In this document: piece after piece, positions 44,438 through 52,914 of the stretch
Layout of the letters: every line of letters starts with the position of its first letter
Position numbering within the stretch: position 1 is the stretch's first letter
Source: Sphingobacteriia bacterium
Lineage (GTDB): Bacteria > Bacteroidota > Bacteroidia > Chitinophagales > Chitinophagaceae
Assembly (NCBI GenBank): GCA_004294135.1
Contig: RDZY01000013.1
Span: 1 to 64,000 of the forward strand
Direction of reading: 5' to 3'
DNA: 64,000 nt
Notes under the pieces: model-generated
Told to the model about the DNA's origin: nothing
Databases searched by the model: none
Seen by the model: only the letters and a program-made list of their open reading frames with translations
Position numbers and translations under genes: made by a program

Positions 44438-44887
44438 ATGAAAAAATTAATCCTTGTCATCGTCATTGTAATCAGCATCAGCAGTTTTGCTACTCCAAAC
44501 CATTTAAGCGACTCTAAGTTAGCCCCCAACACAAACTTTATGGACGCATATAAGTCCGCCAGTTTTGTAAATTGGAAATCAGCTAGCAATTTTAAAAAAG
44601 TCACGGTATTTATAGATCAGCAGCAGGTAAACATATTTTACAATGAATTTGGTGAATTAATAGGCAGTACCAGTCAGCAAGATTTTGATAAACTACCTGC
44701 CAGAGCTGTATCAACCATTACCAGTAAATATACATTTCCAGAATATACATTGACCGACTGTATTAAGTTTACCAATGCAGAAGATGAGGTTAAATATTAT
44801 ATATCAATGAATACGCAAGACTACCAACTAGTTTTGGAGATCAGTGAATATGGCAATACCCGCATTTATTCAAAGACAAAAAAATAA
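44438..44887 (+). CDS. Exported PepSY/BLIP-like small protein
   Basis: A 149-residue exported protein with a signal peptide (MKKLILVIVIVISISSFATP). The fold pattern is two repeats of strand-rich segments (VNWKSASNFKKVTVFI and YTFPEYTLTDCIKF), as in the BLIP-like/PepSY-like small proteins common in Bacteroidota. The segment KVTVFIDQQQVNIFYNEFGE fits a domain of about 60 residues. Function unknown. It carries its own terminator. Confidence 0.6.
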   Translation: MKKLILVIVIVISISSFATPNHLSDSKLAPNTNFMDAYKSASFVNWKSASNFKKVTVFIDQQQVNIFYNEFGELIGSTSQQDFDKLPARAVSTITSKYTFPEYTLTDCIKFTNAEDEVKYYISMNTQDYQLVLEISEYGNTRIYSKTKK

Positions 44888-44903
44888 GGGCAATAAAATC
44901 TAC

Positions 44904-44939
44904 AACTCCCGCTATTATTAACCAGTAGCGGGAGTTTTT
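44904..44939 (+). terminator. Strong terminator after the exported small protein
   Basis: AACTCCCGCTA pairs with TAGCGGGAGTT (11 bp) around an 11-base loop, followed by a T run. It lies between convergent genes. Confidence 0.88.
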
Positions 44940-44949
44940 GTGTACTTAT

Positions 44950-46149
44950 CTATACAGGAAAACTGATCTTCCCCATGGTGACCGATGGAATTCCTGCTGC
45001 ACCAGTTCCTAAAAGTGTGGTTCCTCCTGCAATATGTTCATTGGCTAATACAGCAAACAATACTGCTTCTTTAGCATCGGGTAATATATCAATATCGCCC
45101 GTTGTGTAGAAGCTACAAGCAGGTGCCAATTTTTTTATTTGGTTCATCAATAAAGAATTGTGCATTCCGCCCCCACTGCTGTAAATAACAAAATCACTAC
45201 TGCCGTTCATGCTTTGTAGTAAGGCATCGGTAATGGTGTCGGCACTGAACCGATTGAGGGTAGCCATGGTATTGAAGTGATTGATGCCTTCCACACCAGC
45301 ATTTTCAATTGCTTTCTGTAGATAGGCCAGGTTAAACAGTTCTGGGCCAGTTGTTTTTGGAAAGGGCTTTAGAAAAAACCCATCTTTCTTTAGTTCTAAT
45401 AATAGTGCGTCGTTTACTTCACCTTGACTAGCGACTGCTGCGTTTTCATCGAAGGACTTATTAAAATGCGCCTGCATATAAGCATCCATTAAGGTATTAC
45501 CGGGCCCCGTATCGGTGCTGAAAATATTGGAAGCATTGAGATTGCCGGGCAGAAAAGTAAAATTGGCAATACCACCGATATTGAGCATCATTCGATTTTC
45601 TCCCCGTTTACTAAAAATAAAATAGTCGCCATATACCGCCAATGGGGCGCCCTCACCCCCTGCTGCAATATGCTTCTGCCTAAAATCGCTTACGGTAATG
45701 ATTCCTGTTTTTACGGCTATATGATCGCCATCTCCTATCTGCAATGTGGCATTACCATAAGCAGCTTTACCGTGTAATATTTTAGGCGCATGGTAAATAG
45801 TTTGTCCATGTGAAGCAATCAAATCAACCTCTTCAGATTTTATACCCCATTCTTTCAATGCCTTATTAATCATTTCGGCGTGCCTATCAGCCACCCAGGC
45901 ATTCAATAGACAAACCTGCTCAAGGTCAACTTCATGCTTTGCAAATATGGACCTAATTAACTCCTTGAATTCGTTGTTGTAAGCAACCGTTTTAAATTGA
46001 AGCAATTGAACGGTCGTTCCCATACCACTGCCTTCAATAGCACAGAGTGCAATATCCAATCCGTCTAATGAAGTGCCACTCATTAATCCTATAATCAATC
46101 GCTTTCTGCTGCTGCCCATTTGGGCCAGCTTCTGTATATATGGATTCAT
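44950..46149 (-). CDS. anmK: Anhydro-N-acetylmuramic acid kinase
   Basis: A 399-residue sugar kinase that hydrolyses and phosphorylates 1,6-anhydro-MurNAc to MurNAc 6-phosphate, the substrate of MurQ. It has GLMSGTSLDGLDIALC near residue 22, SDFRQKHIAAGGEGAPL, NIGGIANF, and TGPGNTLMD. The N-terminal 15 residues (MNPYIQKLAQMGSSR) precede the usual start. With murQ about 9 kb away it completes a recycling route, although the two genes are not in one operon. Confidence 0.95.
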   Translation of the reverse strand: MNPYIQKLAQMGSSRKRLIIGLMSGTSLDGLDIALCAIEGSGMGTTVQLLQFKTVAYNNEFKELIRSIFAKHEVDLEQVCLLNAWVADRHAEMINKALKEWGIKSEEVDLIASHGQTIYHAPKILHGKAAYGNATLQIGDGDHIAVKTGIITVSDFRQKHIAAGGEGAPLAVYGDYFIFSKRGENRMMLNIGGIANFTFLPGNLNASNIFSTDTGPGNTLMDAYMQAHFNKSFDENAAVASQGEVNDALLLELKKDGFFLKPFPKTTGPELFNLAYLQKAIENAGVEGINHFNTMATLNRFSADTITDALLQSMNGSSDFVIYSSGGGMHNSLLMNQIKKLAPACSFYTTGDIDILPDAKEAVLFAVLANEHIAGGTTLLGTGAAGIPSVTMGKISFPV

Positions 46150-46200
46150 ATGCTGATATTATATGGAAATATAAGACTTATTATGCGCACTTGTGCTGCT

Positions 46201-48042
46201 TTATGCAATTTTATGCAGACTTCCACCAGGAAGAAAGAGTCGCTCAATTCTTTTTTCTACTTCCGGATCTTTTTCAACTGGGGGTGCATGGTGTGGTTTA
46301 ATTCTTGCATCAATTACCAGTGGCCCCAGGCAACCCCAGTGTTTGTGTTCAACCGATTCCCTAATTCCGTGTATATCGTGGGATGGATTACAACGGGTAA
46401 AACTAACCCAAAGATAGTTTCTTAGGTTGGCTGCTGTAAACTGCGGGTCGTTGCAAAGCACAATGATGGCCAATCCTTTTAGGGATTCCAGCGAATTGTG
46501 GAGTTGAAAGTTCAGTAGTTTTATTTCTTCCTTTACTTTATGGTAGCTGGTAAAAGCTTGGGTACCCATACATACTACCCCGGGCATAGCCATTTGTGCA
46601 TTTTCAAATCCTTGTAGGCTGTTGAGTACTGCTGGAACAGATTTGGCAAGCTCACGTATTTTTTCTCCATAAGCTGCCAGCACCACTTTACTACCGCTGT
46701 TTAATCCTGTTCCAGAATAATCGAGTGTATCAATGGTGGTGTTGGTATGAAAATGTACATCCCTTGTAAAGTCAATCCGCTCTAATAAATATTCCATAAA
46801 TGGCTGTACATTTTGGGCTTTGAGCTGATTGGTATCATCGCCAGCAATAAATAGAAATTTGGCGAGGCTCAATTGACCTGTCCCCAACACATGATTGGCA
46901 ATAGTGAGTAATTCAGCGGGTTGTGTGGCTTTACTGTAAGGTGTGTAACGTTCACTGCCCACCGCCAGTAATAAGGGATGAACCCCCGCTGCGTCTACAG
47001 CATATACTTCTTTTAATCCCGGCACTTCATTGGGAATTGCTGCCCCAGTAATTTCATGAATCAACTCTCCAAAACTGGTATCTTCTTGTGGTGGCCTACC
47101 CACTACTGTAAATGCCCAGATGGCATTTTTTTTGGCATATACTTTATGCACTTTCATCAGTGGAAATGGATGTTGAAGGCTATAGTAACCGAGGTGATCA
47201 CCAAATGGCCCTTCGGGCTTATTTTGTCCCGGATATACTTCGCCAGTAATCACAAAATCGGCATCGGTACTGATGCAATATCCATCTTTATAACAATAAC
47301 GAAACCTTCTACCACCAAGTACCCCAGCAAAAGTCATCTCACTAATACCTTCGGGCAGTGGCATAACTGCTGAAAGGCTATGTGAAGGTGGTCCGCCCAC
47401 AAAACAACTCACTTTAAGTGGCAGCCCCTTTGCATTGGCCTTGGTCTGGTGTACGCCAATACCACGATGTAGTTGATAGTGTAATCCTATTTCTTTATTG
47501 GGAATATAATCGTTGCCAGTTAACTGTATCCGATACATACCTAAATTGGCTTTCATGATGCCGGGCTGATCCATATCTTCGGTATATACCTGCGGCAGGG
47601 TTACAAATGCGCCCCCATCCATGGGCCAATGCTGAATAAGTGGGAGGTCTGTGATATTGATTTCTTCGTATAAAACGGGTTTGGATAAAGGGTTTTTTAA
47701 TGGAAGGGCTTTTAGTGCTGCCAAGCCTGCTGCAAAGTTTTTGATTGGTGATTGAATGGCTTTTACGGGATCGTTCTTCAACTCAATCAGTTGCTGCACT
47801 TGAGCAATGGTATTTCTAAAAATAAACTTGCTTCTTTCAAGCGTGCCGAAGATATTAGACGCCGCTCTAAAACGAGATCCTTTTACGTTTTCAAATAAGA
47901 GCGCAGGCCCCTTGGCTTCATAAACCCGCAAGTGTATGGCAGCCATTTCAAGGTAGGGATCTACTTCTTCCTTAACTCGTATGAGCTGACCATGTTTTTC
48001 TAAATCGAGCAGGCAGGCTTCTAGTGATGGGTAATTCATCAT
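46201..48042 (-). CDS. UbiD-family decarboxylase
   Basis: A 613-residue member of the prenyl-FMN-dependent UbiD decarboxylases. Core motifs include GMYRIQLTGND, IGVHQTKANAKGLP, GQNKPEGPFGDHLGYYS (the conserved E and D of the active site) and ALWAFT-like FTVVGRPPQEDTSFGELI. In Bacteroidota such genes act in menaquinone (MqnP/MqnL-type) or aromatic-acid pathways. The prenylating partner UbiX is not in this window. Substrate is inferred from the family. Confidence 0.88.
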   Translation of the reverse strand: MMNYPSLEACLLDLEKHGQLIRVKEEVDPYLEMAAIHLRVYEAKGPALLFENVKGSRFRAASNIFGTLERSKFIFRNTIAQVQQLIELKNDPVKAIQSPIKNFAAGLAALKALPLKNPLSKPVLYEEINITDLPLIQHWPMDGGAFVTLPQVYTEDMDQPGIMKANLGMYRIQLTGNDYIPNKEIGLHYQLHRGIGVHQTKANAKGLPLKVSCFVGGPPSHSLSAVMPLPEGISEMTFAGVLGGRRFRYCYKDGYCISTDADFVITGEVYPGQNKPEGPFGDHLGYYSLQHPFPLMKVHKVYAKKNAIWAFTVVGRPPQEDTSFGELIHEITGAAIPNEVPGLKEVYAVDAAGVHPLLLAVGSERYTPYSKATQPAELLTIANHVLGTGQLSLAKFLFIAGDDTNQLKAQNVQPFMEYLLERIDFTRDVHFHTNTTIDTLDYSGTGLNSGSKVVLAAYGEKIRELAKSVPAVLNSLQGFENAQMAMPGVVCMGTQAFTSYHKVKEEIKLLNFQLHNSLESLKGLAIIVLCNDPQFTAANLRNYLWVSFTRCNPSHDIHGIRESVEHKHWGCLGPLVIDARIKPHHAPPVEKDPEVEKRIERLFLPGGSLHKIA

Positions 48043-48119
48043 ATTGAAACAAAGCTAAATAGCAAATGTTGATCTACGAATATGTTTTACCAAAATAAAC
48101 CGAAACGGATTCTGCTCAT

Positions 48120-48127
48120 TAACTTTG
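48120..48127 (+). promoter_or_regulatory. -7 element immediately before pdxJ
   Basis: TAACTTTG fits TAnnTTTG and ends four bases before the pdxJ ATG (48132). Transcription would start at or just before the start codon. No clear TTG is seen 19 bases upstream, so it might be a chance match. Confidence 0.5.
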
Positions 48128-48131
48128 GGGC

Positions 48132-48854
48132 ATGACAAAATTAAGCGTCAATATCAACAAACTGGCTACTCTGCGCAATAGCAGGGGCGGAAATAACCCC
48201 AACTTGGTAAAAGCTGCTTTAGATGCGGAACAATTTGGTGCTGATGGTATTACGGTTCATCCTCGTCCCGATGAGCGTCATATTCGATATGCCGACGTTT
48301 TTGAATTGAAAAAAGTATTGCATACTGAACTTAATATTGAGGGCAATCCTACGGAAGAAAAATTTATAGAATTGGTATTGGCCAACCAGCCTGCCCAAGT
48401 AACGCTGGTGCCCGATGCATTGGGTCAGCTTACCAGCAACCATGGATGGAATACCATTGAGCACAAAGATTACCTGATTGGCATAATTACTATTTTTAAA
48501 AAAGCGGGTATTAGGGTCTCTATTTTTGTGGATCCTATTTTGGAGATGGTAGAAGCTGCCGCTGCTACTGGTACCGATAGAATTGAATTGTATACCGAGC
48601 AATTTGCTACTCATTATGCTGCTGGAGAACGCCATTCTGCCGTAGAACCCTATACAGCAGCGGCTTTTAAAGCTGCTTCATTGGGAATGGGCATTAATGC
48701 GGGGCACGATTTAGACCTGCAAAACCTAGCCTATTTTAAGCAAGAGGTTCCGCATTTAGAGGAGGTAAGTATTGGACATGCACTGATCTGCGACGCTATT
48801 TATTTGGGATTTGAGAATACCATACAATTGTACAAACGCCAATTGGCGAAATAA
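48132..48854 (+). CDS. pdxJ: Pyridoxine 5'-phosphate synthase
   Basis: A 240-residue TIM-barrel enzyme that condenses 1-deoxyxylulose 5-phosphate with 3-amino-2-oxopropyl phosphate in vitamin B6 synthesis. LSVNINKLATLRNSRGG opens the barrel, then GITVHPRPDERHIRY and IEGNPTEEKF. The end is GMGINAGHDLDLQNL and VSIGHALICDAIYLG. Length matches the family. It is followed after 16 bases by purE. Confidence 0.96.
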   Translation: MTKLSVNINKLATLRNSRGGNNPNLVKAALDAEQFGADGITVHPRPDERHIRYADVFELKKVLHTELNIEGNPTEEKFIELVLANQPAQVTLVPDALGQLTSNHGWNTIEHKDYLIGIITIFKKAGIRVSIFVDPILEMVEAAAATGTDRIELYTEQFATHYAAGERHSAVEPYTAAAFKAASLGMGINAGHDLDLQNLAYFKQEVPHLEEVSIGHALICDAIYLGFENTIQLYKRQLAK

Positions 48855-48870
48855 ATTAACTTGCTGAATT

Positions 48871-49392
48871 ATGAATATTTTACCAATAGTAGGAATCATC
48901 ATGGGAAGCGACAGTGATTTGCCAGTAATGCAAGCAGCTGCAATGGTATTAACGGAGTTTGCCATTCCTTTTGAATTAACGGTAGTATCTGCACATAGAA
49001 CGCCAGAGAGAATGATGGATTATGCAAAAACCGCAGCGAGCCGTGGAATAAAAGTAATTATTGCCGGCGCCGGAGGCGCCGCACATTTACCGGGGATGGT
49101 AGCAGCAATAACCACTTTGCCAGTTGTTGGTGTACCCATAAAATCGAGTAATTCCATAGACGGATGGGACTCTATATTGTCCATTTTACAAATGCCCAAT
49201 GGAGTACCAGTAGCTACAGTGGCCTTAAATGCAGCAAAAAATGCGGGACTCCTAGCTGCGCAAATCATTGGCAGCAATGATAGAGCCATAGCAGAAAAAC
49301 TACTAGCTTACAAATTAAAAATGCAAGAGGAAGTACTTGTAAAAGCAAAGGGATTGGAACAAAGCTGGCCGAATTATTTTGATGCGCAATAA
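48871..49392 (+). CDS. purE: N5-carboxyaminoimidazole ribonucleotide mutase
   Basis: A 173-residue enzyme of purine synthesis that moves the carboxyl group of N5-CAIR to give CAIR. Class I PurE motifs: [14 protein letters not shown] (about 8-21), SAHRTPERM (about 41-49), [21 protein letters not shown] and [13 protein letters not shown]. The length and the class I pattern suggest a PurK partner elsewhere. Confidence 0.97.
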   Translation: MNILPIVGIIMGSDSDLPVMQAAAMVLTEFAIPFELTVVSAHRTPERMMDYAKTAASRGIKVIIAGAGGAAHLPGMVAAITTLPVVGVPIKSSNSIDGWDSILSILQMPNGVPVATVALNAAKNAGLLAAQIIGSNDRAIAEKLLAYKLKMQEEVLVKAKGLEQSWPNYFDAQ

Positions 49393-49420
49393 ACCGCTCC
49401 CCCAAGTAAAATAAGTTGCT

Positions 49421-50464
49421 TTATAAAGTTTTCATATCAATTACAAAACGATATTTAACATCCGATTTAATAATGCGTTCATAAGCCGTATTGATATCTT
49501 TCATATCAATCATTTCTATATCGGATACAATATGGTGCGCTGCACAATAATTAAGCATTTCTTGTGTTTCTGCAATGCCACCAATCATAGACCCAATAAT
49601 ACTTCTGCGCTTAGAGATTAATTTGGCAGCAGCAATTTTACTGTCCTCCGGTGGAATACCTACCAACAACATTTTGCCATCTATTTTTAACAGATCGAGC
49701 ATTTTATTCATATCATGCGGAGCTGCAATTGTATTCAATATAAAATCAAATTTCCCTTTCAGTGCTTTCATTTGTGCCGGATCGGTGGAAAGCGCGAAAT
49801 GAACAGCACCCAATCTTTTGGCATCGGCTTCTTTGGAAGCAGATGTACTTAACATAGTTACTTCCGCGCCAAACGAAGCAGCAAATTTAACGGCCATATG
49901 CCCCAACCCACCAAGCCCCAATACGGCCACTTGATGCCCTTTCCCTACACCCGCAAAACGCAAGGGAGAATAAGTGGTAATACCAGCACAAAGCAATGGT
50001 GCTATAGCTGCCAACTGATCTGTGGGGGGAATATGAAGGGCATATTTCTCATCAATAATATAAATGCTAGAATATCCGCCGTATGTTTTGAGTGTTGAAT
50101 TTCTATACATCCCATTGTAAGTAGGTACCATTCCTTCCTCACAATATTGTTCCAATCCTTTTTTACAGCAATCACAGGTTCTGCAAGAATCTACAAATAC
50201 CCCCACTCCAGCCAAATCGCCTGCTTTAAATTTAGTGACTTTAGCACCTACTTGTGCAACTTTTCCTACAATTTCGTGACCAGGCACTACCGGATAATTT
50301 GCAGCTCCCCACTCACTTCTGGCTGTATGAATATCTGAGTGGCAAACACCGCAATATAAAATATCAATCAGTACATCAAAATCACCAATAGCCTGTCGCT
50401 CAAATGATAGGGCTGCAATTTCACTGTCCTTGCTGGTGGCGCCGTAACCTTTAACTGAAATCAT
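49421..50464 (-). CDS. Zinc-dependent NAD(P) alcohol dehydrogenase
   Basis: A 347-residue medium-chain dehydrogenase of the cinnamyl/YahK type. Catalytic zinc: CGVCHSDIH and GHEIVGKV. Structural zinc: CRTCDCCKKGLEQYC (four Cys). The cofactor loop is GLGGLGHMAVKFA. STSASKEADAKRLGA contacts the adenosine phosphate and suggests preference for NADP. It reduces or oxidises aldehydes and alcohols, with unknown in vivo substrate. Confidence 0.92.
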   Translation of the reverse strand: MISVKGYGATSKDSEIAALSFERQAIGDFDVLIDILYCGVCHSDIHTARSEWGAANYPVVPGHEIVGKVAQVGAKVTKFKAGDLAGVGVFVDSCRTCDCCKKGLEQYCEEGMVPTYNGMYRNSTLKTYGGYSSIYIIDEKYALHIPPTDQLAAIAPLLCAGITTYSPLRFAGVGKGHQVAVLGLGGLGHMAVKFAASFGAEVTMLSTSASKEADAKRLGAVHFALSTDPAQMKALKGKFDFILNTIAAPHDMNKMLDLLKIDGKMLLVGIPPEDSKIAAAKLISKRRSIIGSMIGGIAETQEMLNYCAAHHIVSDIEMIDMKDINTAYERIIKSDVKYRFVIDMKTL

Positions 50465-50515
50465 AAAAAAGATATTAGCTGGTGAATATAAGCTGAATGA
50501 TTGGGTATCAAATAA

Positions 50516-50986
50516 TCAATTTGAAAGAATATCGTGAATAATTTTTAGGTGATGCTTGGTATGAAGCGACAGCATTTTGCGCGTACGTTTTAAATTAAGT
50601 GTGCCAAAAAATGGATGTTGAAAATAATGGTCTCTATTTAATTGATCCAAATCTAGAATATGCTGAATGGCGCGATCCATTTGTTCCATGGTTACAGACA
50701 ATTCAAATTCATTTCTTGGTATTACATGCTTGGGGGCTTTTGCTTTTCCACGGGGTAGTTTATTCAAGTTAAACACCAACCAGCGTTTGAAATTAAACTT
50801 TGTTGTATAAGTGTTTGGATCCGATTGTTTTAATGCATTCACAATTTGATTAATTACCAATAGACTATGATCAATATGCCAGCCCACACTTGCCGCTGAA
50901 ATTTTTGCATCTAATGCATTACTGTTAGCAGTAAGCGCACGCAATTGTTCTAACAAATCGATTAGTTCATTTTCTTGAGCAGGCAT
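50516..50986 (-). CDS. DinB/DUF1569-like protein
   Basis: A 156-residue four-helix-bundle protein with GWHIDHSLLVINQIVN (first His pair) and SLHTKHHLKIIHDI (second His cluster), as in DinB/DUF1569 metal-binding proteins. These typically hold a divalent metal with three His residues, which fits the spacing here. Function is not established. Confidence 0.7.
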   Translation of the reverse strand: MPAQENELIDLLEQLRALTANSNALDAKISAASVGWHIDHSLLVINQIVNALKQSDPNTYTTKFNFKRWLVFNLNKLPRGKAKAPKHVIPRNEFELSVTMEQMDRAIQHILDLDQLNRDHYFQHPFFGTLNLKRTRKMLSLHTKHHLKIIHDILSN

Positions 50987-51033
50987 ACGTTTTATATTTA
51001 TTTACCACCATCAGTTTAGCTATTGGTTTGAGA

Positions 51034-51339
51034 CTAATCTTGGTGCTCTAATGTAGCTCCAATACCTCTTTCAGTAATGCTGTTGCACATGGGTTTGAGT
51101 GTATCATAATCCCCAGTTTTTACTGCATACTTGCCTTTATGATGAATGAAAAGGGCACATTGTTCTGCTTGTACATTGGTATGATCACACACTTCAATAA
51201 GGGTTTGAATTACCCATTCGAATGTATTTACCTCATCATTCCAAACAACAAGGCTGTAAGAACTAGCCAGGGCCGTATCTGTTTCAGCATCAAAAGCTTC
51301 CCAAGGCTTGGGTTCTGAGATAGAAAAATGAATTGACAT
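51034..51339 (-). CDS. clpS: ATP-dependent Clp protease adaptor ClpS
   Basis: A 101-residue adaptor that passes N-degron substrates to ClpAP (or ClpCP). It has the core VVWNDEVNTFEWVIQTLIEV (about 31-50), with D and E for binding the N-terminal amino group, then the HHKGKYAVKTGD segment. Separated from aat by tRNA-Val only. Confidence 0.9.
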   Translation of the reverse strand: MSIHFSISEPKPWEAFDAETDTALASSYSLVVWNDEVNTFEWVIQTLIEVCDHTNVQAEQCALFIHHKGKYAVKTGDYDTLKPMCNSITERGIGATLEHQD

Positions 51340-51343
51340 ATTA

Positions 51344-51351
51344 CAAAGCTA
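51344..51351 (-). promoter_or_regulatory. -7 element of clpS
   Basis: TAGCTTTG on the minus strand, five bases upstream of the clpS ATG. No TTG is obvious 19 bases away. Such a short gap also suggests a very short leader. Confidence 0.5.
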
Positions 51352-51409
51352 CAAATTGAGGCTTTAAAAAGGAAGATTTAGATTAATCTCATAAAAAAAC
51401 ATCTTTTTT

Positions 51410-51440
51410 TTTGGCAGTTAATCGGTAGACCCTATTTTTG
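51410..51440 (+). promoter_or_regulatory. Promoter of tRNA-Val
   Basis: TTTG ending at 51413 and TATTTTTG at 51433-51440 are 19 bases apart. The tRNA starts 18 bases on. Confidence 0.85.
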
Positions 51441-51457
51441 CACTCCCAAACAAGGAA

Positions 51458-51532
51458 GGGAGCATAGCTCAGTTGGTTTAGAGCATCTGCCTTACAAGCA
51501 GAGGGTCCGCGGTTCGAACCCGTGTGCTCCCA
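51458..51532 (+). tRNA. tRNA-Val (TAC)
   Basis: A 75-base cloverleaf: acceptor GGGAGCA with TGCTCCC, D arm GCTC/GAGC, anticodon stem TCTGC/GCAGA with loop CTTACAA (anticodon TAC), T arm with TTCGAAC. CCA not encoded. Confidence 0.96.
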
Positions 51533-51534
51533 CA

Positions 51535-51571
51535 GAAAAAACCTTCAAGTTTAATTACTTGGAGGTTTTTT
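51535..51571 (+). terminator. Terminator after tRNA-Val
   Basis: AACCTTCAAGT pairs with ACTTGGAGGTT (11 bp, one wobble) around a 6-base loop, with a T run. The flanking A and T runs extend the stem further and could make it bidirectional. Confidence 0.85.
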
Positions 51572-51596
51572 ATTTAAATTACTTAATCCCCCTCCC

Positions 51597-52235
51597 TTGC
51601 ATATATTATCCGATAAGCTTTGGTTTCCACCTATTGAAGCAGCAATGGAAGATGGATTATTGGCTATGGGTGGAGATTTATCTGTGGATCGTTTATTATT
51701 GGCTTACCAGCAAGGAATTTTTCCTTGGTATGAAGGAAATACCCCGCTCTGGTGGAGTCCCCACCCTCGTTTTGTTCTGTTTCCCCAGCAATTGATTGTT
51801 GCTAAAAGCATGCATCAGCTCATTAAAAAAAAGAAGTTTGAATTTACCATCAACCAAGATTTTGCCGCAGTAATCAATGCCTGTAAATTGGTGAAGCGGG
51901 CGGATCAAGTAGGCACTTGGATTACTCCTGCAGTTGAGCAATCCTATATTCAGCTACACCAGCTTGGTCATGCCCACAGTGCAGAAACCTGGCTTGATGG
52001 CAAATTGGTGGGCGGGTTATATGGCATTCAAATGGGTAATTTATTTTTTGGAGAAAGTATGTTTAGCAAATCATCCAATGCCAGTAAGTTTGCCTTTATT
52101 CAATATGTGCGAGTGCTGCAAAATCAAGGGGTGCAATTAATAGATTGCCAAGTATATACCCAACATTTGGAAAGCTTTGGGGCAAGAATGATTTCAAGGG
52201 CTGAATTCAAACACTATTTGGCAACGCTGCTTTAA
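51597..52235 (+). CDS. aat: Leucyl/phenylalanyl-tRNA--protein transferase
   Basis: A 212-residue enzyme that adds Leu or Phe to proteins with N-terminal Arg or Lys, creating ClpS substrates. The start is a TTG codon at 51597, because the conserved opening is LWFPPIEAAMEDGLLAMGGD and the next ATG would cut it off. Other motifs: GIFPWYEG, PLWWSPHPR, ETWLDGKLVGGLYGI and FFGESMFSK. The gene begins 26 bases after the tRNA-Val terminator. Confidence 0.93.
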   Translation: MHILSDKLWFPPIEAAMEDGLLAMGGDLSVDRLLLAYQQGIFPWYEGNTPLWWSPHPRFVLFPQQLIVAKSMHQLIKKKKFEFTINQDFAAVINACKLVKRADQVGTWITPAVEQSYIQLHQLGHAHSAETWLDGKLVGGLYGIQMGNLFFGESMFSKSSNASKFAFIQYVRVLQNQGVQLIDCQVYTQHLESFGARMISRAEFKHYLATLL

Positions 52236-52852
52236 CCAGGGTAGCCATACATTTTGGCCACATCTTTTACTATCTTTTCCATTTCAGCATCTTTATCTGA
52301 TGGGTCATATGCCTGTTTTAAATTACTCCCAAATATTACCGCGACAGTCTGCCAAAATGCAGCATTTACAAACCCTTTGTATTCATGAATGATTTCATAG
52401 CAGTTATTACCTGTTTCACGATTAATGAGTTTCATCAATACCCTTCCTTGATAAACAGATAAGTTGGTGAGTTTATCGGTGAACTGTTGCTTTAACTCTT
52501 TCTCTCTTGAATGAATTATTTTCCGTCGCTCCTTACGATCGGTCACGTGGGTTAACAAAGCGTTTATTTCATTCATTATCCTACTTGCTGCTTTTGCATA
52601 AGGATAGGTAACGTAAACTGCGTTGCGAAGCCTGGTCCAGTTGGCCCAATAGTTTCTTTGTTGTGCCGTCATTCTACCTATTACTTGCACAGTAGGCAAA
52701 TAAGAGAGACCAATGGTATCTCCTTGTGGCGTTATAAAAGCGTATACCCTTGTTGTATCATATATGCCCTTCTCTTGCGCAGATACGGCATTACTAAACC
52801 CTAATAATAATAAGAGTAGAAAGGATGCAATATGATGAATTCGTTGCTGCAC
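52232..52852 (-). CDS. Exported DUF4294 protein
   Basis: A 206-residue exported protein with a signal peptide (MQQRIHHIASFLLLLLLGFS). The mature part contains TPQGDTIGLSYLPTVQVIG, then WTRLRNAVYVTYPYAKAASR, typical of DUF4294, a Bacteroidota-restricted family of unknown function. The stop overlaps the aat stop by four bases in convergent orientation. Confidence 0.85.
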   Translation of the reverse strand: MQQRIHHIASFLLLLLLGFSNAVSAQEKGIYDTTRVYAFITPQGDTIGLSYLPTVQVIGRMTAQQRNYWANWTRLRNAVYVTYPYAKAASRIMNEINALLTHVTDRKERRKIIHSREKELKQQFTDKLTNLSVYQGRVLMKLINRETGNNCYEIIHEYKGFVNAAFWQTVAVIFGSNLKQAYDPSDKDAEMEKIVKDVAKMYGYPG

Positions 52853-52914
52853 GATGGTTAAAAATAGTCAAACTGACTGATATTAATACCATGAAACGAA
52901 AAATGTAACCCCCA

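Noticed and set aside
44329..44604. Minus-strand frame opposite the small exported protein
   Set aside because: It is the complement of the gene at 44438, whose signal peptide and terminator fit better.
48219..48635. Minus-strand frame inside pdxJ
   Set aside because: It is a mirror frame of a conserved gene with no family features.
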